Source: Manis javanica
Lineage: Eukaryota; Chordata; Mammalia; Pholidota; Manidae
Reading direction: 5' to 3'
Assembly (NCBI RefSeq): GCF_040802235.1
Contig: NC_133166.1
Coordinates: forward strand, 6,758,001-6,822,000
Length of the DNA stretch: 64,000 nt
In this document: positions 12,401-24,389 of the stretch, in pieces
Layout of the letters: every line of letters begins with the position of its first letter
Position numbering within the stretch: the stretch's first letter is position 1
Position numbers and translations under genes: made by a program
Notes under the pieces: model-generated
Seen by the model: the letters and a program-made list of their open reading frames with translations, nothing else
The model's database searches: none
Told to the model about the DNA's origin: nothing

Positions 12401-12714
12401 TTAAGTGTGGCTCCATTAATTATATTTAAAGAAACATCACCCAAATTAAGTGTGCTGTTATCATCCCCATAAATAGGTAATAAGAGCCTAGTTTATATCT
12501 TACATTGTTTTCGATCCTAAGGTGAAATGAAGGTGATATGATATATATATTTGTCTTTGTGAAGTATCCCATTTTGTTCTTCTGCCTTTAAAAATGTTTC
12601 TGTGTGCGTGTGTGTGCACGTGTGAGATTGTGGTCACCTCAAGAAATCTGGACTCCGTAAACTCTCTCAGTGCTTTCTGTAAGTGTTAAACAAGTTGTCA
12701 ATAAATACACAAAG
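12401..12714. other. unassigned DNA with short GT run
   Basis: No gene or transposon is visible. A GT-rich stretch with CpG interruptions lies at 12600-12626. Confidence 0.5.
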
Positions 12715-12870
12715 CAGTGGCTGGAGCACTATATAGGGAGTTGGCATAATGGTGTTTAAGCAATAGATGTAACCCTAGGTATGTGGTATTGAGTAAGCCA
12801 TTTAAACTTGCCAAGCCTTGTTTTTTGATCTCCAAAATGCAAATATCTCAACTGGAAGATACTGAAGGCT
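12715..12870 (+). mobile_element. MIR SINE (core region)
   Basis: The MIR core is visible in order: 'ggcataatggtgtttaag', 'tgagtaagccatttaaactt' (consensus 'gtgaccttgggcaagtta') and 'tttgatctccaaaatgc' (consensus 'tcatctgtaaaatggg'). Confidence 0.65.
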
Positions 12871-14369
12871 TTTCTAATAGTCTATTAAATTTTCTACCAT
12901 ATGTAACTTTGATCCTACAAGCTTCAGATTAGTCAAGGCTTCATATTAGTTTCTCAATAGAAATATAGGACAGATTATTTTTCTTTCAAAATTACAGCCT
13001 TGGGAGGAAAATAGGACATGTAATTTTAAGGCTAGAATTCTGGATTTGGGTAGGAAAAATATTAATAAGCATAAACTTTAATCAGTTTGGTCAATAAAAT
13101 CTTTTCTTGTTAGTAGTAAGCAGTGATTTAAAGTTTTTATGAAGGAATTTTTTCTCAACTGAATCTCTACAGAATCTTTTCCTTAAAATTTGAAATTATG
13201 CCAAAAACCAAATACTAGTCTGCATTTTCTAGATATAAAATTAGCCTTGCTATGTCTCTGATTATTTTTAAAAGTATGTAATTTAGAGGAAATCTAAAAT
13301 AAGAGCTGAAATTCCTTATATAAGCATTTTTTCTTAATATGAGAAAAATCTTAGTTACTGTACTAAGTGAATATGTAGGACACATCTTAGCCCAAATTGA
13401 TCTTTAACTTACTGTTAAGGTATATGCTCTATTACCTATATTTTCCTTTACATTCTTTTTTTTCCTGAAATGTGGCAGCATCAGCTAAATGTACTCAACT
13501 TTAAAATCCTTGACTTTCTAGGAAGGCAACTTAAAAACCTGATAAAATAGCATTTTAAACCAAAATTTCTTTGTAAACATAGTATTTTAAAAGGGAGATA
13601 GACACAAAATGAACAATAAAATCAACAACAAAAAGGAAGAAAAGTTCAGGATATAAACAGAAACAAATGAACCTAAGTGTATTTCCCACAAATAATGTAA
13701 TTATGCTAAAGGAAAGAAAAAAAAAAAGCTGTAGCATTTGAACACAGTATTTTCACCATAAAACTTCCTTCTAGGTCCATACAAATTTTAGAGGACTTTG
13801 TTAGCAAGTTTATTTTTCTCAGTGTTTCAGGTTAAAATTTCTGAAGCACTGTCCATATATTTTAGGACTGAGTGAATAAATAAATATACTGTGGATAAAA
13901 GAATATGTTTTCTCTGTGTGGCAGGAAGGAGTGACAAATATGGAAAGAAAAACTAGACTAAATCCTGTGATACTGAAATGAAGTTGGAACAATTAATATG
14001 AATTAATGATTTTCAGTATAACCAGGTGGACATTTAAAGTATGAATAATACATACATACATATATATATGATATCTACTTTTTGTCATCAATCTTTCATT
14101 CTCTAATATTAACTTGCACTGATGTTCTTTGCCTAAATCCATTATTACTAAGAAGGTTGAAAAAAATGGTGATTTTTCTAATTCTATCATTTCTTCCACA
14201 TTTTTTATTGGCTAATTGGCATTTTACTATAAAAAGAAAAGATATTCTTTATAGAGAGTCTATATTCTACTTTTGTCTTCTGAAAGAGACTAGAACCAAT
14301 CACATCCTAGTAGCAATGAGCTCACCTGGTACCCAGATCTTGTTTTCCAAATACCATTCTCCATAAAAT
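12871..14369. other. unassigned AT-rich non-coding DNA
   Basis: No gene, RNA or assignable transposon. The longest frame (94 codons, 14082-14366) has no motif and is at chance length for this base composition. Confidence 0.5.
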
Positions 14370-14699
14370 GTACCTGGGGTCTTTGAAGAAATGAATGATT
14401 TCAGGGGTGAAGTAGACAAATACAAGATGGAGTTGGTGCTTCTTGTGCCATGAAGAAAAAAAAAAAAGTGTGCTCCAAGAATGTGGAAAGAATATCAGAA
14501 GGTCACAGGAGCTAGACTGAAGGGGCCAAGATAATTTTCATACCACACATGTAATGATTCCACTGATTATAACCCACTGAACAGAACAAGATGCCATTAG
14601 TCTATATGGACATATACAAATAGATCAGTTAGTAAGTGGGGATAACTCTTTTGAAATACTTAAATGTCAACTGGCCAACTAATAATGGAAAAGAAATAA
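14370..14699 (+). mobile_element. possible L1M 3'-UTR sequence upstream of Tigger
   Basis: The purine-rich text ('gaaggtcacaggagctagac', 'gggccaagataattttcat') resembles old L1 3'-UTR sequence and could be the upstream half of the L1 end at 15170-15585, with a Tigger fragment in between. The match is weak. Confidence 0.3.
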
Positions 14700-14932
14700 T
14701 GTTATTAGGTGTATCAGCTGTTTACTCTGATGATTGCATGGCTGACTGGAAACTGTGGGTCACTGCTGCTGCCCAGCATCACAAGAGAGTATCATACCAC
14801 ATATTGCCAGCTCAGGAAAAGATCACAAGTCAGAATTTGAAGTGTGGTTTCTAGTGAATGCATATTGCTTTTGCACCATTGTAAAGTAAAAAAATCCTGA
14901 ATTGAACCATTGTCATTCAGGGACTGTCTGCA
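14700..14932 (+). mobile_element. Tigger-type (TcMar) DNA transposon end
   Basis: The order 'gtgtatcagctgtttactc', 'atggctgactggaaactg', 'cactgctgctgcccagcat', 'caagagagtatcatacc', 'tgcaccattgtaaagt', 'gaaccattgtcattcagg' follows a TcMar-Tigger non-autonomous element, ending in the terminal-repeat-like GGGACTGTCTG at 14921-14931. Most of its many consensus CpGs have decayed to TpG or CpA. The opposite terminal repeat is not visible, so the copy is truncated. The subfamily name is uncertain. Confidence 0.6.
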
Positions 14933-15169
14933 TAACTTTCCAGTCTTTAAGTGTGGGGCTGTGCACAGTGACTTTTTTCCAAAGAGTACACACCGAAGTG
15001 TGTATGTGGGGGTAACTCTACAGCTCTACACTTCTATAGTGGAAAGATCTGGCAAACACTCTCTCTGCCAGGTGATCAAGGTTAACAGTGATAATTCATA
15101 TTGATAATATGTAACCTTGATATTATGTAATAATGTTACTTCTGTGTTCTTCCTCTTAAAAAAAAACCC

Positions 15170-15585
15170 ATAATTCCACTGCAATCGGGCAAAAACATCA
15201 GATAATGAAATTGACAGACTGCAACCTCTCCTTGACCATTAGCTTCGAACTACCAAGATCACCAAAAATGCAATTAAGTCTGAGAAAGTCTAGAGTTTAG
15301 AGAAGTCTGAGGAGACATGATGAATAAATGCAATGTTTTATCCTGGAAAGGGTCCTGGGGTGGAAAAGGGGCAGTAAGTAAAAACTGAGGAAATCTTCAA
15401 GTATGGCTGGTTTGTTAATTATAGTGTATCAATATGAGTTTACTAGCTGCGACAAATGTATCATACTTAGTGAAGATCTTAACAGGGAAAAACTGAGCAC
15501 AGGATATATGAGAAATCTCTACTCCCTCTTGGTAACATTCACCAACCTAATACTATACTGAAACAGAAGTGTTTCTTTTTAAAAA
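15170..15585 (+). mobile_element. L1M-type LINE-1 3' end
   Basis: The plus strand follows the L1M 3'-UTR end in order: 'gaggagacatgatgaataaa', 'tgcaatgttttatcctgg', 'aaaactgaggaaatcttcaa', 'tgacaaatgtatcatactta'-like text, and 'gggaaaaactgagcacagga'. Short truncated element, non-coding. Confidence 0.65.
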
Positions 15586-15650
15586 ATATATGTCAAAGTC
15601 ATGAAAGACAAGGAAAAGCTGGAGAATGTTGTGGATTAAAAGAACAAAGA
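15586..15650 (+). mobile_element. second short L1M 3'-UTR piece
   Basis: 'gtcaaagtcatgaaagacaa' and 'ggaaaagctggagaatgttg' correspond to a part of the L1M 3' UTR that should lie upstream of the preceding fragment. It is therefore a second copy or a rearranged piece. Confidence 0.4.
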
Positions 15651-17430
15651 GATGTGCAATGCATGATTCCATTGCATTTTTTTTTCCTTTTGCATAAATT
15701 GCATTTTTATGACAATTGGAAATTTGACTTGTTTACATAAGGCAAGTGATTTCCCTGGGGCTCCCCTTAGGATTTGAGGCACTAAACATATAAAGCGAAT
15801 CCAGAAGCAGTTTTCAAATGGCAATTTCTTACCGCCACAGCGATCAACGTACACAAAACCCAAGTAGCCCCAGTTTATATTGTCAATTACTATTTTTCAA
15901 ACCATTCTTGATCATCTTGCTTACAAAGCACTTGCCAGTTTAGCTGTATAGTTCAGATTGCAGAGAACAGTCGTTTTTTAACTTTGCTGAATTGCTGGGG
16001 CACTGCCCAAAGGGACAGCGCACTTCTCTTTCTGAAGTTCTCGGGTCCACAGGATTTGCTGAGAGAGAGTAGTGAGGCGAGAGGAGCATCCGTTATAAAG
16101 CAGCAGATCTCTCCCAACCTGACTCAGCACAGGAGATGTGGGAATGGGTGCGAAACAGAATTTAACATAAGTAGTTTGACTGAAAAAAAATTTTTTTTGT
16201 TGTTACTGAAGGCTATTTCCATGAAAATCCTAATGTACAGACATTAGAAAACAGTAACAGATTTTGATGATGTATTGCCAGTAGAAAATGGGGAGCATGA
16301 GATAAAGATGCCATATGCTCCACGCACATTGGCTGACTCAGAAATGGGCCCACTTGAAAATATGTATTGAAAATTTAACATATATAGTAGAAAACTGCCT
16401 TTGTCATCAGTTTACTGAATGTAATTCCTGTTCCTTATTGACAGAACTCTTATAACTAAATATGAAAGGACCATCGTCTTACAGAAAACTAAGTTGTAAA
16501 GAATGGTTTTACTAAGAAAAAGTAGAGTAAACATTCGTTTCTTGCATTATGGGCAAGCAGAAATATTTGAAATGCTGGGCAATATTACCCACTAAATATA
16601 TTTCTCAAAATCTAAGCGTTCTTTCATTCCATTTTTAATCTTTATAATTGCTACTTGAAGGGTTGCCCCAAGCCATACTGAAATATTAGTAATTGAGTGA
16701 CTGCACGTAATTATTACAGAGCCTCACCCAGAGGGATGTGTGGTTATTTGCCTGAACAGAGAGCCCTTGAGGTTATAGGTTTTTTGATGGGAACAAAGGA
16801 AAGCCTTCCTCCAGGTAAGCCCTGGACTGGACTCCACTTTGAATCCAAGGCTTTCCATCCTTCCACAGAGCAATGTACCATTCGGCAGGTTCCCTCAGAA
16901 TTCCATCATTAAGGCTATTTGGTCTTTTTAATGTAGTCATATCCTGTTTCCTCAGAATACTCCTCAAAGGACACAGTGATGAAATATAGGCTATGTTTCA
17001 TCAGGAAAAATGAATTTTCTAAAAGGACATGTGTTCTGTATTTATAAGAGATTAAAACTGCAAAGTACAAATTTTGTGCTAATTGTTCTCAAAATCAAAT
17101 AAGTTAAGCATACACTTTGGGGGACATGGGAGAGTTTTTGGAGGCAAATTGTTGTAGGAAGCCTATTTTTGGTTCTATGCCCAGCCACCAAAAACAAAAC
17201 ATTTAATCTTATCGTAGCAGCCATTGAAGAGGATGTATACATGTTAAAGATCAGAGCGCTGTCTCTGTACTGAGCAAAGAATAGATAGAATATAGAGTGA
17301 AGGTAACTAAAGCCTACCACAGGGAACTAATATTAAACTTCAAAGTAAACTTTGCCAAGATAAATCAAAAACAACAATTAAAGGGAAATGAACAATATTG
17401 GTCATGACGTTCCTGACCAAGAAGCAGTCA
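15651..17430. other. unassigned non-coding DNA
   Basis: No gene or repeat I can name. Around 16005-16155 there are several CpGs close together (for example GGACAGCGCACT and AGGCGAGAGG) in otherwise CpG-poor DNA. 16640-16970 is of higher complexity and could be an old repeat or a conserved non-coding element. Confidence 0.45.
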
Positions 17431-17441
17431 GCTGAATATGG

Positions 17442-17473
17442 GCCTATATGCACAATAGCCTATATGCAAATTG
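17442..17473. repeat. 16-bp imperfect tandem repeat with octamer motif
   Basis: Two units begin GCCTATATGCA, the second continuing into ATGCAAAT (17464-17471), the POU-family octamer. Probably a slippage product; one octamer in this much DNA is expected by chance. Confidence 0.6.
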
Positions 17474-17739
17474 TGAGTAATAAAAAGAATATGAGAATAA
17501 GTCAGAACTTTTCTTTTTAGCAACATTGATTGAACATATATCAGAACGGCCCTTTGTGGCCTTGTTTGGTGTGTGTACTGCTCATCAACTTGGCTGATTC
17601 AGGATGCTAAGTGTGGCAGGCAACTATAGATTGGCTCTTGTCACCTGCATTCTGCTTCCTTTCTAATTGGAAAAACTAAGAACAAAGCAAAGCATAGTTT
17701 CCCAACCTGTTTTAGGGTTATGACTCTGGATGTGAATCA

Positions 17740-18060
17740 TATCCACTAATTAGAGGCGCTGCCGTGAAATTTAGAGGGCTGCAGGGAGACAGGAGAAGGC
17801 TCCAGTGGCTGTCTCTGCTGGCAAGCAGGATGAGCGATTGAGAAGCCTAGAGACAACTGAAGCATCTAGTCTCGGTGTTCCATGTTTTCATTCCTCGCTT
17901 TATGGATTTAAAATGCAGCCCACGGGGACGCAGCAGAAGCAGCTGCAGTGTCCTGGTGTCTGGATGGTAGTTCCAGGGGACTTCTCTAGAACATAATAGG
18001 GCAGAGATGGCCCCGGACTTCTACCCCACCAGGTCATCCAGTGATTTTGGCAAGCCCATG
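17740..18060. other. GC-richer block of unknown origin
   Basis: The block stands out from AT-rich flanks and keeps several CpGs (AGGCGCTGCCGTG, GAGCGATTGAG, CCACGGGGACGC). A 63-codon frame at 17805-17996 crosses it but has no recognisable domain. It may be an old LTR, an exon-like relic or a conserved element; I could not name it. Confidence 0.35.
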
Positions 18061-19399
18061 ATTCCCCATGTTAATTCCCTATATTCTTGTAACTTCAGGA
18101 GTATTAAGCCTGGACTAATTACCATATTATGCCGTGTAAATTTTCCTTGTAGGATTTTATGTAGCATTCTCTTTGCATACTGAAGCTCAGTAATTCTTGT
18201 AAATGTCCCTCTATGCTTTCATAAGGACCTGAGTTTTAAGAAGACTTCCAGTTACTGAAATCTATAAATACCCTTTTTAACTGATCATGGCCATGGGACG
18301 TAGAGCGGGGAAAATTAGATAAGCTCCTCCTGTACGATTACATAGTAAAAGATATTCAATGCTGTTAGATGAACGCTCTGTTACAAAACTCTCTCTGAAG
18401 ATGCACACACAGGGTGTCAGGCTTTGTAAACAGACCCAAATAGAGGGATCACCTGTAGTGTGCAGAAACAACATTTGCAATAGATTCAAGTATTAATTGA
18501 CCCACGCTAAACAGAGTCATTGCTAGCATATTTGATGTCTTATCTGAATAAGAAAAGGGGACACTCCAGGACAAAAACAAATGTGAAAGAGATGCACCCT
18601 GTGGGAATAATCAAAGAACAAAACTGTCAACAGGGACTTCAGCTACAATGCGCCAGCTTGATGAACTGCCCTTGTATGGGGCCTGGCATGCCCGCCTGTT
18701 CATGATGGCGCTGTTCAATGACCACAGTTGGTACTTAAAATGATGATTTAATTATCACATTTGTCTTTCAAGAATCCAACAGATGAAGTATGGCAAAAAG
18801 GGCGAAGGATGGGCCTTCATCTCTTTATCCTGTGCACATACAATAGCCAGAGGTCTGACACATGTTTAGACAACGTTTGATATTTTCTCTCAAAGCACAC
18901 ATGGTTTCCAAATGCCTCTAGAAAGGCCAACTTCCTTAAACAATTAAATGCTATGGAAAGAGCATGTAATACCATATTTTTTTCCCAGTTCTCTTCTTTT
19001 GTATTTTCTCAGGATGCAAAATTAAGTAATAAGAGCTGGAAGAGTCAGAGCACACCCCTTTGAGAAGGTGATGCAGTTGGGCACACCTTGACCTTGGTAT
19101 GCTGGGTTAGGGTTAAGCATGTGGAATGTTATTTTTGTTTCCATGTATACATTCCCCTCCGGTGCATATGGGTATGTGTGCGTATTGCACATCCGTCACG
19201 CTATTTGTAGAATGCTGGCAAAATGACATCCTTTATTTTACAACAATAGGCAGAGGTCTTCTAAAATAAATCTACCATCTCTCCTGACCCATTAAGCAGA
19301 ACTAATCCACATGCTATGTCAGGTGCCATTGTAGAATCTTATGGTTTACCGAGTTTTTGACAAGATGTGCAAGATAATTCTTATCTTTGCACTCTTGTA
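18061..19399. other. unassigned non-coding DNA
   Basis: I see no gene or transposon here. There are scattered CpGs at 18655-18715 and 19150-19205, but neither cluster is dense enough to call an island. Confidence 0.45.
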
Positions 19400-20770
19400 T
19401 GTAAAGATGTAATGTTTTTCTCTAGTGATTTTCTGTTATCATTGGATTTCAGCATTTGATTATGATATGCTCAAGTTGTTTTTCTTTCTGCTTACCCTGG
19501 CTGGAATATGAGATTTCTAGATGTATGAGTTTATAGTTTTTAACAAATTTGAGAAGAAAATAGAGATTCTTTCTTCAAATATTTTTCAGCTGCCTTCTTT
19601 CTTTCTGGAAATCTAGCTACACACGTCTTGTAGCACTTGATATGGTACCACTTGTAAGTGAAGCTCTGTTCATTTGTTCTATTTTCTTCTCACCTCTGCC
19701 TTCTCCTTTTGTTTAGGGTTTTCTGTTGTTTGTTTTTATGTGCTTTGTTTCTGTTATAGCTTAAAGGTCATTGATATTTTCACCTGCAATGTCTGCTCTT
19801 CTCTCAAGCCCTTCTAGTGTATTTTTTCACTTTGAATATTAATATTTTTCATCTTCAGTTTCCATTTTTTTCCTTTTTGTATCTTCAGTTTCCTCATTAT
19901 GTTTATATTTTGCTTTAAGTCCATCATCACATTTATAATAGGATTTTAAAGATCACCCTCCAATTTCAATAGTTCTGACATTTCTGGTTTCCTTCTTTTG
20001 ATTTCAATATCCTACACTTATAGCTCACATTTTCTTGCTTTTTTCCTAGAGATATTAAAAAAGGCATGGTTACGTTTTGAGGGTCCAAATTTGACTTCAT
20101 TTAAAGAGTGTTTGAGTTTGGGCAGTTCCCTTGTAGATTAGTTCGAATGCTTTTGTGGCATGTTTTTAAGTTTAAGTGAGGTCTACAATAACTTTTATTC
20201 TAGTCAAATATAGCCCTACAACCAAGGCTTTACCACTGTAAGATTTATTGGGTATTTTAGATGGGCAACAGGTCTTCATTTTGATTGGTTAGACTCAAAC
20301 GGTTCTCCAACTCCTGTGATTGCTTTGAATTGCCTAGCTACGACTCTGGTAGTCTTTGTTCAGTGTTTTGATGTTCCCCACGTAAGCACAATTCAGTGTT
20401 TAGCAGATTCATATTACCCCTTATGCAGATGGTGCGTGCTCTTTCTCTTTATAATCCCTCCATTCCAGTACTTTGCTCTCTCATTGCCAGCAGTATCCAC
20501 CTCCCCAAACTGTAAATTGTGTGTTGCCAATTCAGCAAGATCACCATGCCCTTCTTGAGTTTCTCCTCCCTGTAACACACTTAGAAAAGTAGATGGTAGC
20601 ATAAAACCAGAGCATTTGTAGTGTCCATGTCATTTTTTTCTCTTCTCTCAGGAATTTAAGTCCTTTGATAATTGCTGTCCAGAGCCTGTAAATATTTTTC
20701 CAGTTTTCTATTTTCTAACAGCAGAATGGCAACCCAATATTAACAACTCAATTTTAATGTCAGATCCTTT
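19400..20770 (-). mobile_element. L1M-type LINE-1, ORF1 and 5' UTR, antisense
   Basis: On the plus strand the antisense of ORF1 is recognisable: 'catttgattatgatatgctc' (consensus 'ttgattatgatgtgcc'), 'tcttcaaatatttttcagc', 'gaagctctgttcatttgttc', 'tctagtgtattttttcac', 'cctcattatgtttatatttt'. It continues to 5'-UTR text such as 'tctcaggaatttaagtcctt' and 'tgctgtccagagcctgta'. The element is inactive, with stops and indels throughout. Confidence 0.7.
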
Positions 20771-21387
20771 AATGAAGCTCTGTGACCCTGCTTATAGGTT
20801 ATGCTCAATGTAGTGTCCAATATTTATTCTCTTTTACTGTAGCATTGCATCCACTGGGCATTTAGTATTTATTATTAATTGAACTGCTGGTTTCACTTCC
20901 ATTTTCTGTTTTAAGCCATTTGTTCATTCAGGACAGCTTCATCTCCAGGGGTTTAGATTTCAAGCAGAAATCATTGTTAGATTGTAATGTTAACTGTAGC
21001 TTTTCTCTGAAATGTTCAAAAGAAGCCAAAATATACTCTGAATATCCCAGGCTTCACCAGGCTGCAAGTCAACACAAATCTATACTAAGCTTTAATTTAC
21101 AAATCTTAACATTTCCATGCCCTTACCACTTACTTCAAAAACGGTGACCCTTGAAGATTTACCTTCCCCCAAGTACCACTGGGAATTCCCAAGAGGTATT
21201 TTAAACTGGTCTTCAATTTGTTTCTGCTTATTGTTCTGTAGTGCTATGAAATTCAGTTTCTACGTTAGTAGAGATTTCTGCCGATTTACTTATGATAGTA
21301 AGAGTATATCTCTGGGTTTATTCTCAGGAGAAGATAGGGGCTGTGTACCTATTAACTCATAGTTTGTGCTTCTTGGGACACAAAACC
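20771..21387. other. unassigned non-coding DNA
   Basis: Nothing recognised; possibly the distal 5' UTR of the antisense L1 that ends near 20770. Frames up to 81 codons lack domains. Confidence 0.4.
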
Positions 21388-21402
21388 GGAAGAGCTCTTT
21401 CC
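21388..21402. repeat. palindrome at edge of inverted duplication
   Basis: GGAAGAGCTCTTTCC is a palindrome with one extra T, centred on GAGCTC. It abuts the first base of the inverted-duplication arm at 21403 with no gap. Confidence 0.75.
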
Positions 21403-21477
21403 TTTGGGGTGATCTGCAAGGCTCCTGCTCGCCTCTAGAGAGCATTGCTGCCTTCAAATAGTTCCAGATACAACTGT
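21403..21477 (+). repeat. inverted duplication B, left arm
   Basis: This 75-base arm equals the reverse complement of 22251-22325 with five mismatches and no gap, about 93 per cent identity. Paired coordinates sum to 43728 throughout. The spacer is 773 bases and is not itself self-complementary. Confidence 0.9.
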
Positions 21478-22250
21478 TCTTGTCTCCACTCCCTCCTTAT
21501 TGCCGAGTGTGCTAGTGCCCCAGGGTAGCCACCTCCTTTCTGGGAAAGATCTTTCAAATGATCTAATGCATGCTCATATATACTTAGATTTTCCCATGGC
21601 CTCTGCAATGGACAATCATCATCTTTGACAGAAGTATTTTTTGGTCTCTCTAGGTTACACTTGGGTAGCAGGAGTCCAGCTGCAAAATTGTTCAGTTTGA
21701 ACGTGAAACGAAATATAGACAGGTGCCTCTTTCAGCTTATATTGTACTGACTTTTTTCTTCCCTATATAAACTACACTGGTAGGTTTGGGTGGATTCTGA
21801 GGTCATCCAGTCTGCCATGTACAGAATACATATATTCTTTCCTGGGATCTTTCTTTTATTACTCTAAGCATTGTCATCCATTTATATAGTCTCACTTTTT
21901 TAGAGATTTGTTGGTATATGTGTGAATCTCAGGGCTTGAAAGAGTTGAAACCCTCCTCCCTAACCAAACTCAAGGGATTCCTTAGTCTTCCACCTCCACC
22001 CCTGTATATCAGATTTTTTCTAGCTCAAACACAGAGGTTTGTATCAGTTTTTATTCCAAGTAACTAGATGCTCCATTACAAAAGTGTAACAGCCAATTCT
22101 TAAATGTTGGAAAATATTCTCAAAGCTGGTTTGAAACTCAAACTTAAGTTGTCTCTGGGTATTATATGGCTGTGTCCTTTAGCAGGAAATGCATGTAATT
22201 GTGGCCTTCAGTTATTGCTACATGATTCTTTGAATTTTAAGGAACATTCA

Positions 22251-22325
22251 ATAGTTCTATCTGGAACTATTCGAAGGCAGCAATGCTCTCTAGGGGTGAG
22301 CAGGAGCCTTGCAGATCACCCCAAA
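22251..22325 (-). repeat. inverted duplication B, right arm
   Basis: Partner of 21403-21477. Mismatches fall in the CTCGCCTC/CTCACCCC segment (two), the TTCAAAT/TTCGAAT segment (one) and the last nine bases (two). Similarity stops abruptly at both ends. Confidence 0.9.
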
Positions 22326-22342
22326 TACTCTTAGGACTAGAA
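22323..22342 (+). repeat. 20-bp direct repeat, copy 1
   Basis: The 20 bases beginning AAATACTCTTAGG recur exactly at 23898-23917. This copy overlaps the last three bases of the right inverted arm. Confidence 0.9.
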
Positions 22343-23897
22343 TTTTCAGGCGACCATGTCCTACTTTGCGTCAAATTGAAGAGAAACTATTAGAATTTTG
22401 GTTCATGCATTCATAACAGTGGGCACCAGTGATTATACCTGGATTTCCATTACTGATAATCATCAGTGAATTATACAAGTTGTGCAGCTTCTGGACTGAA
22501 TTCCACCTGAGCACCACAGGTCTTTGTATCATGCTGTCCCACTCAGTGGCCCTTTTCTCAAGCAATCACATCAGTACTCTTGGGTTCTTCTGGGGAAATG
22601 TTATGTTTTCTTTATATTGTAGGCATAATTTTTCCATTTTTTTTCATAACCAGTTCATTCTCTTGATCCACTTCCTTTCCAATTCTATTTTGAAACACAA
22701 CAAGGAAAACATTTCTAAGCACAGACAGGGTGACCACCTGTCAACATACATGGCAAAAAATGTTAAGTGCACTTAGAGGAATCTCAAATCTTAGATTTCA
22801 GGATTCTATGAAAGCAATAATTGCTTTTCTCCTGAAGAACAGTCACGATGTGTTTTTCCAATTTGTAATGCTTTAAAATTTAATTTCGTATTGTCCAGAA
22901 TTCTGCATATAATGTTACCACATCAAATGTGAAACAGTCCAATTGTTTTAAATTGAATGATGGCATAAAATTTGGAACTCTTTCTAATAGTTCTCAAAAT
23001 TTTCTCTTTTACACTGAATGTTCTGAAGCCTTCTTCAGTTGAGAGCCCCTGAAATCCCTGTCAATGTGTATGTGGCCATGTAAAAGATGGCCTTTTAGGA
23101 ATATATATAAATTATTTAATTATAAACAAATTTATATGATAACAAATGTATGATTAGTCTAAATGGCACCATGGACACATATTTGAAGATAATATGTGAA
23201 TGCTCTTAAAATGACAAAAAAAGTTTACTGGGTGTCCTATCTAATATATCTTCTAGATTATGTCCACCTTTCATAGTCTTTGTGCCATATTAAATACATG
23301 AAAATACAGAAAACTGGTAATTCTGCAAAAGATTCTCATTCATAGAAATGCAAGCTATTCGTGGAAAGCAGTTAACTGTTGTCCTGTGGATACTGACCAA
23401 TTTTGCATCTATTAAGTAAATTATTTTCAGTATTTCTGATTGCTCATATGTGTGTTTGGCATTTGGGTTTACCTTTGATTCAATTGTAACATAATAAGGG
23501 TTTCCTTATCAATTAATTAAAGAAATTTTTTGACAAGTATACATTTATATTTGTATGAAAATGGGGATTTTACTTTTAAAAAATATCCTTTGAAAATTTC
23601 TGGTATAATTTAAATGTTTAGCTTACTAAAGCTTGGTTATCAGTGTTTTGGTTGAATGATTTCAAACTTTTATAACTTATCTATGCTCTGTACTGTCTTT
23701 GCTTTATCTGGATTTATGCTTTGTCGTAATGTTCCTTGTGATGCAATATTGGAAGCTAGAAATGCCAGTAAGATATTTCCTTGCCAGTTTTATTCAATTA
23801 ACAAATAATACATGTGAATCAACCATACCTGTGAGAGTCTATTAGCAGAGGTATATCATTTTTTCCTTAATTTAAAAAATTAAATCAACAATTATAT
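22343..23897. other. unassigned DNA between two 20-bp direct repeats
   Basis: No gene. The region could be an insertion flanked by a target-site duplication, but I see neither a poly(A) tail nor terminal repeats, and no transposon family is recognisable. A 115-codon frame at 22429-22776 has no domain. Confidence 0.4.
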
Positions 23898-23917
23898 AAA
23901 TACTCTTAGGACTAGAA
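23898..23917 (+). repeat. 20-bp direct repeat, copy 2
   Basis: Exact match to 22323-22342; sequences outside the 20 bases differ on both sides. Confidence 0.9.
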
Positions 23918-24029
23918 AGGCTGACGTACTTAACCACATAGGAAGATGGACGTGGAATTTACTCACATCTGTGCTGATTCACCTTATAAACTACTATTTA
24001 GAAGTAAGTATTCATACTTCCATTCAGCT

Positions 24030-24170
24030 TAAGTTAAAATATGAAAACAATTAAGTGCCTACTATCTGTACAAATAAGTAAGTTCTGAGGATAGAAATAT
24101 GAAAGTTGTGGTACCTGCTCTCAGGAAGCATGAAGTCTAGAAGTGAAAACTGATGATAAAGATAATTCTT
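24030..24170 (-). mobile_element. LINE-2 fragment, antisense
   Basis: 'aagtgcctactatctgtaca' and 'ctgaggatagaaatatgaaa' with 'gtacctgctctcaggaagc' and 'atgaagtctag' follow the antisense of the L2 3' end ('gagcacctactatgtgccagg ... ggatacaaagatga ... ccctgccctcaaggagct'). Confidence 0.6.
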
Positions 24171-24389
24171 CTTGGGTTTATTATTGTATATAAATTGAAC
24201 AGCTAATCTAATGCTGTTATCGGATGAACAGTCAACACTAGATAAATCATAATTGTTTTATCTCTTATATAGAAAGGTGTCCAGCTTATAGGACACAGTA
24301 GTGACTAACTCCAAATGTAGTCATATTTGCCATAATATTTAAAAACAGATTTACTCTAAGTGCTCAGAATACATGGTTTGTTCAGTTTA

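Noticed and set aside
17464..17471. POU octamer ATGCAAAT as a functional site
   Set aside because: A single 8-base match is expected by chance in this much AT-rich DNA.
22343..23897. retrotransposon insertion between the 20-bp direct repeats
   Set aside because: No poly(A) or poly(T) end, no recognisable LINE or SINE sequence and no terminal repeats, so kept only as an open finding.
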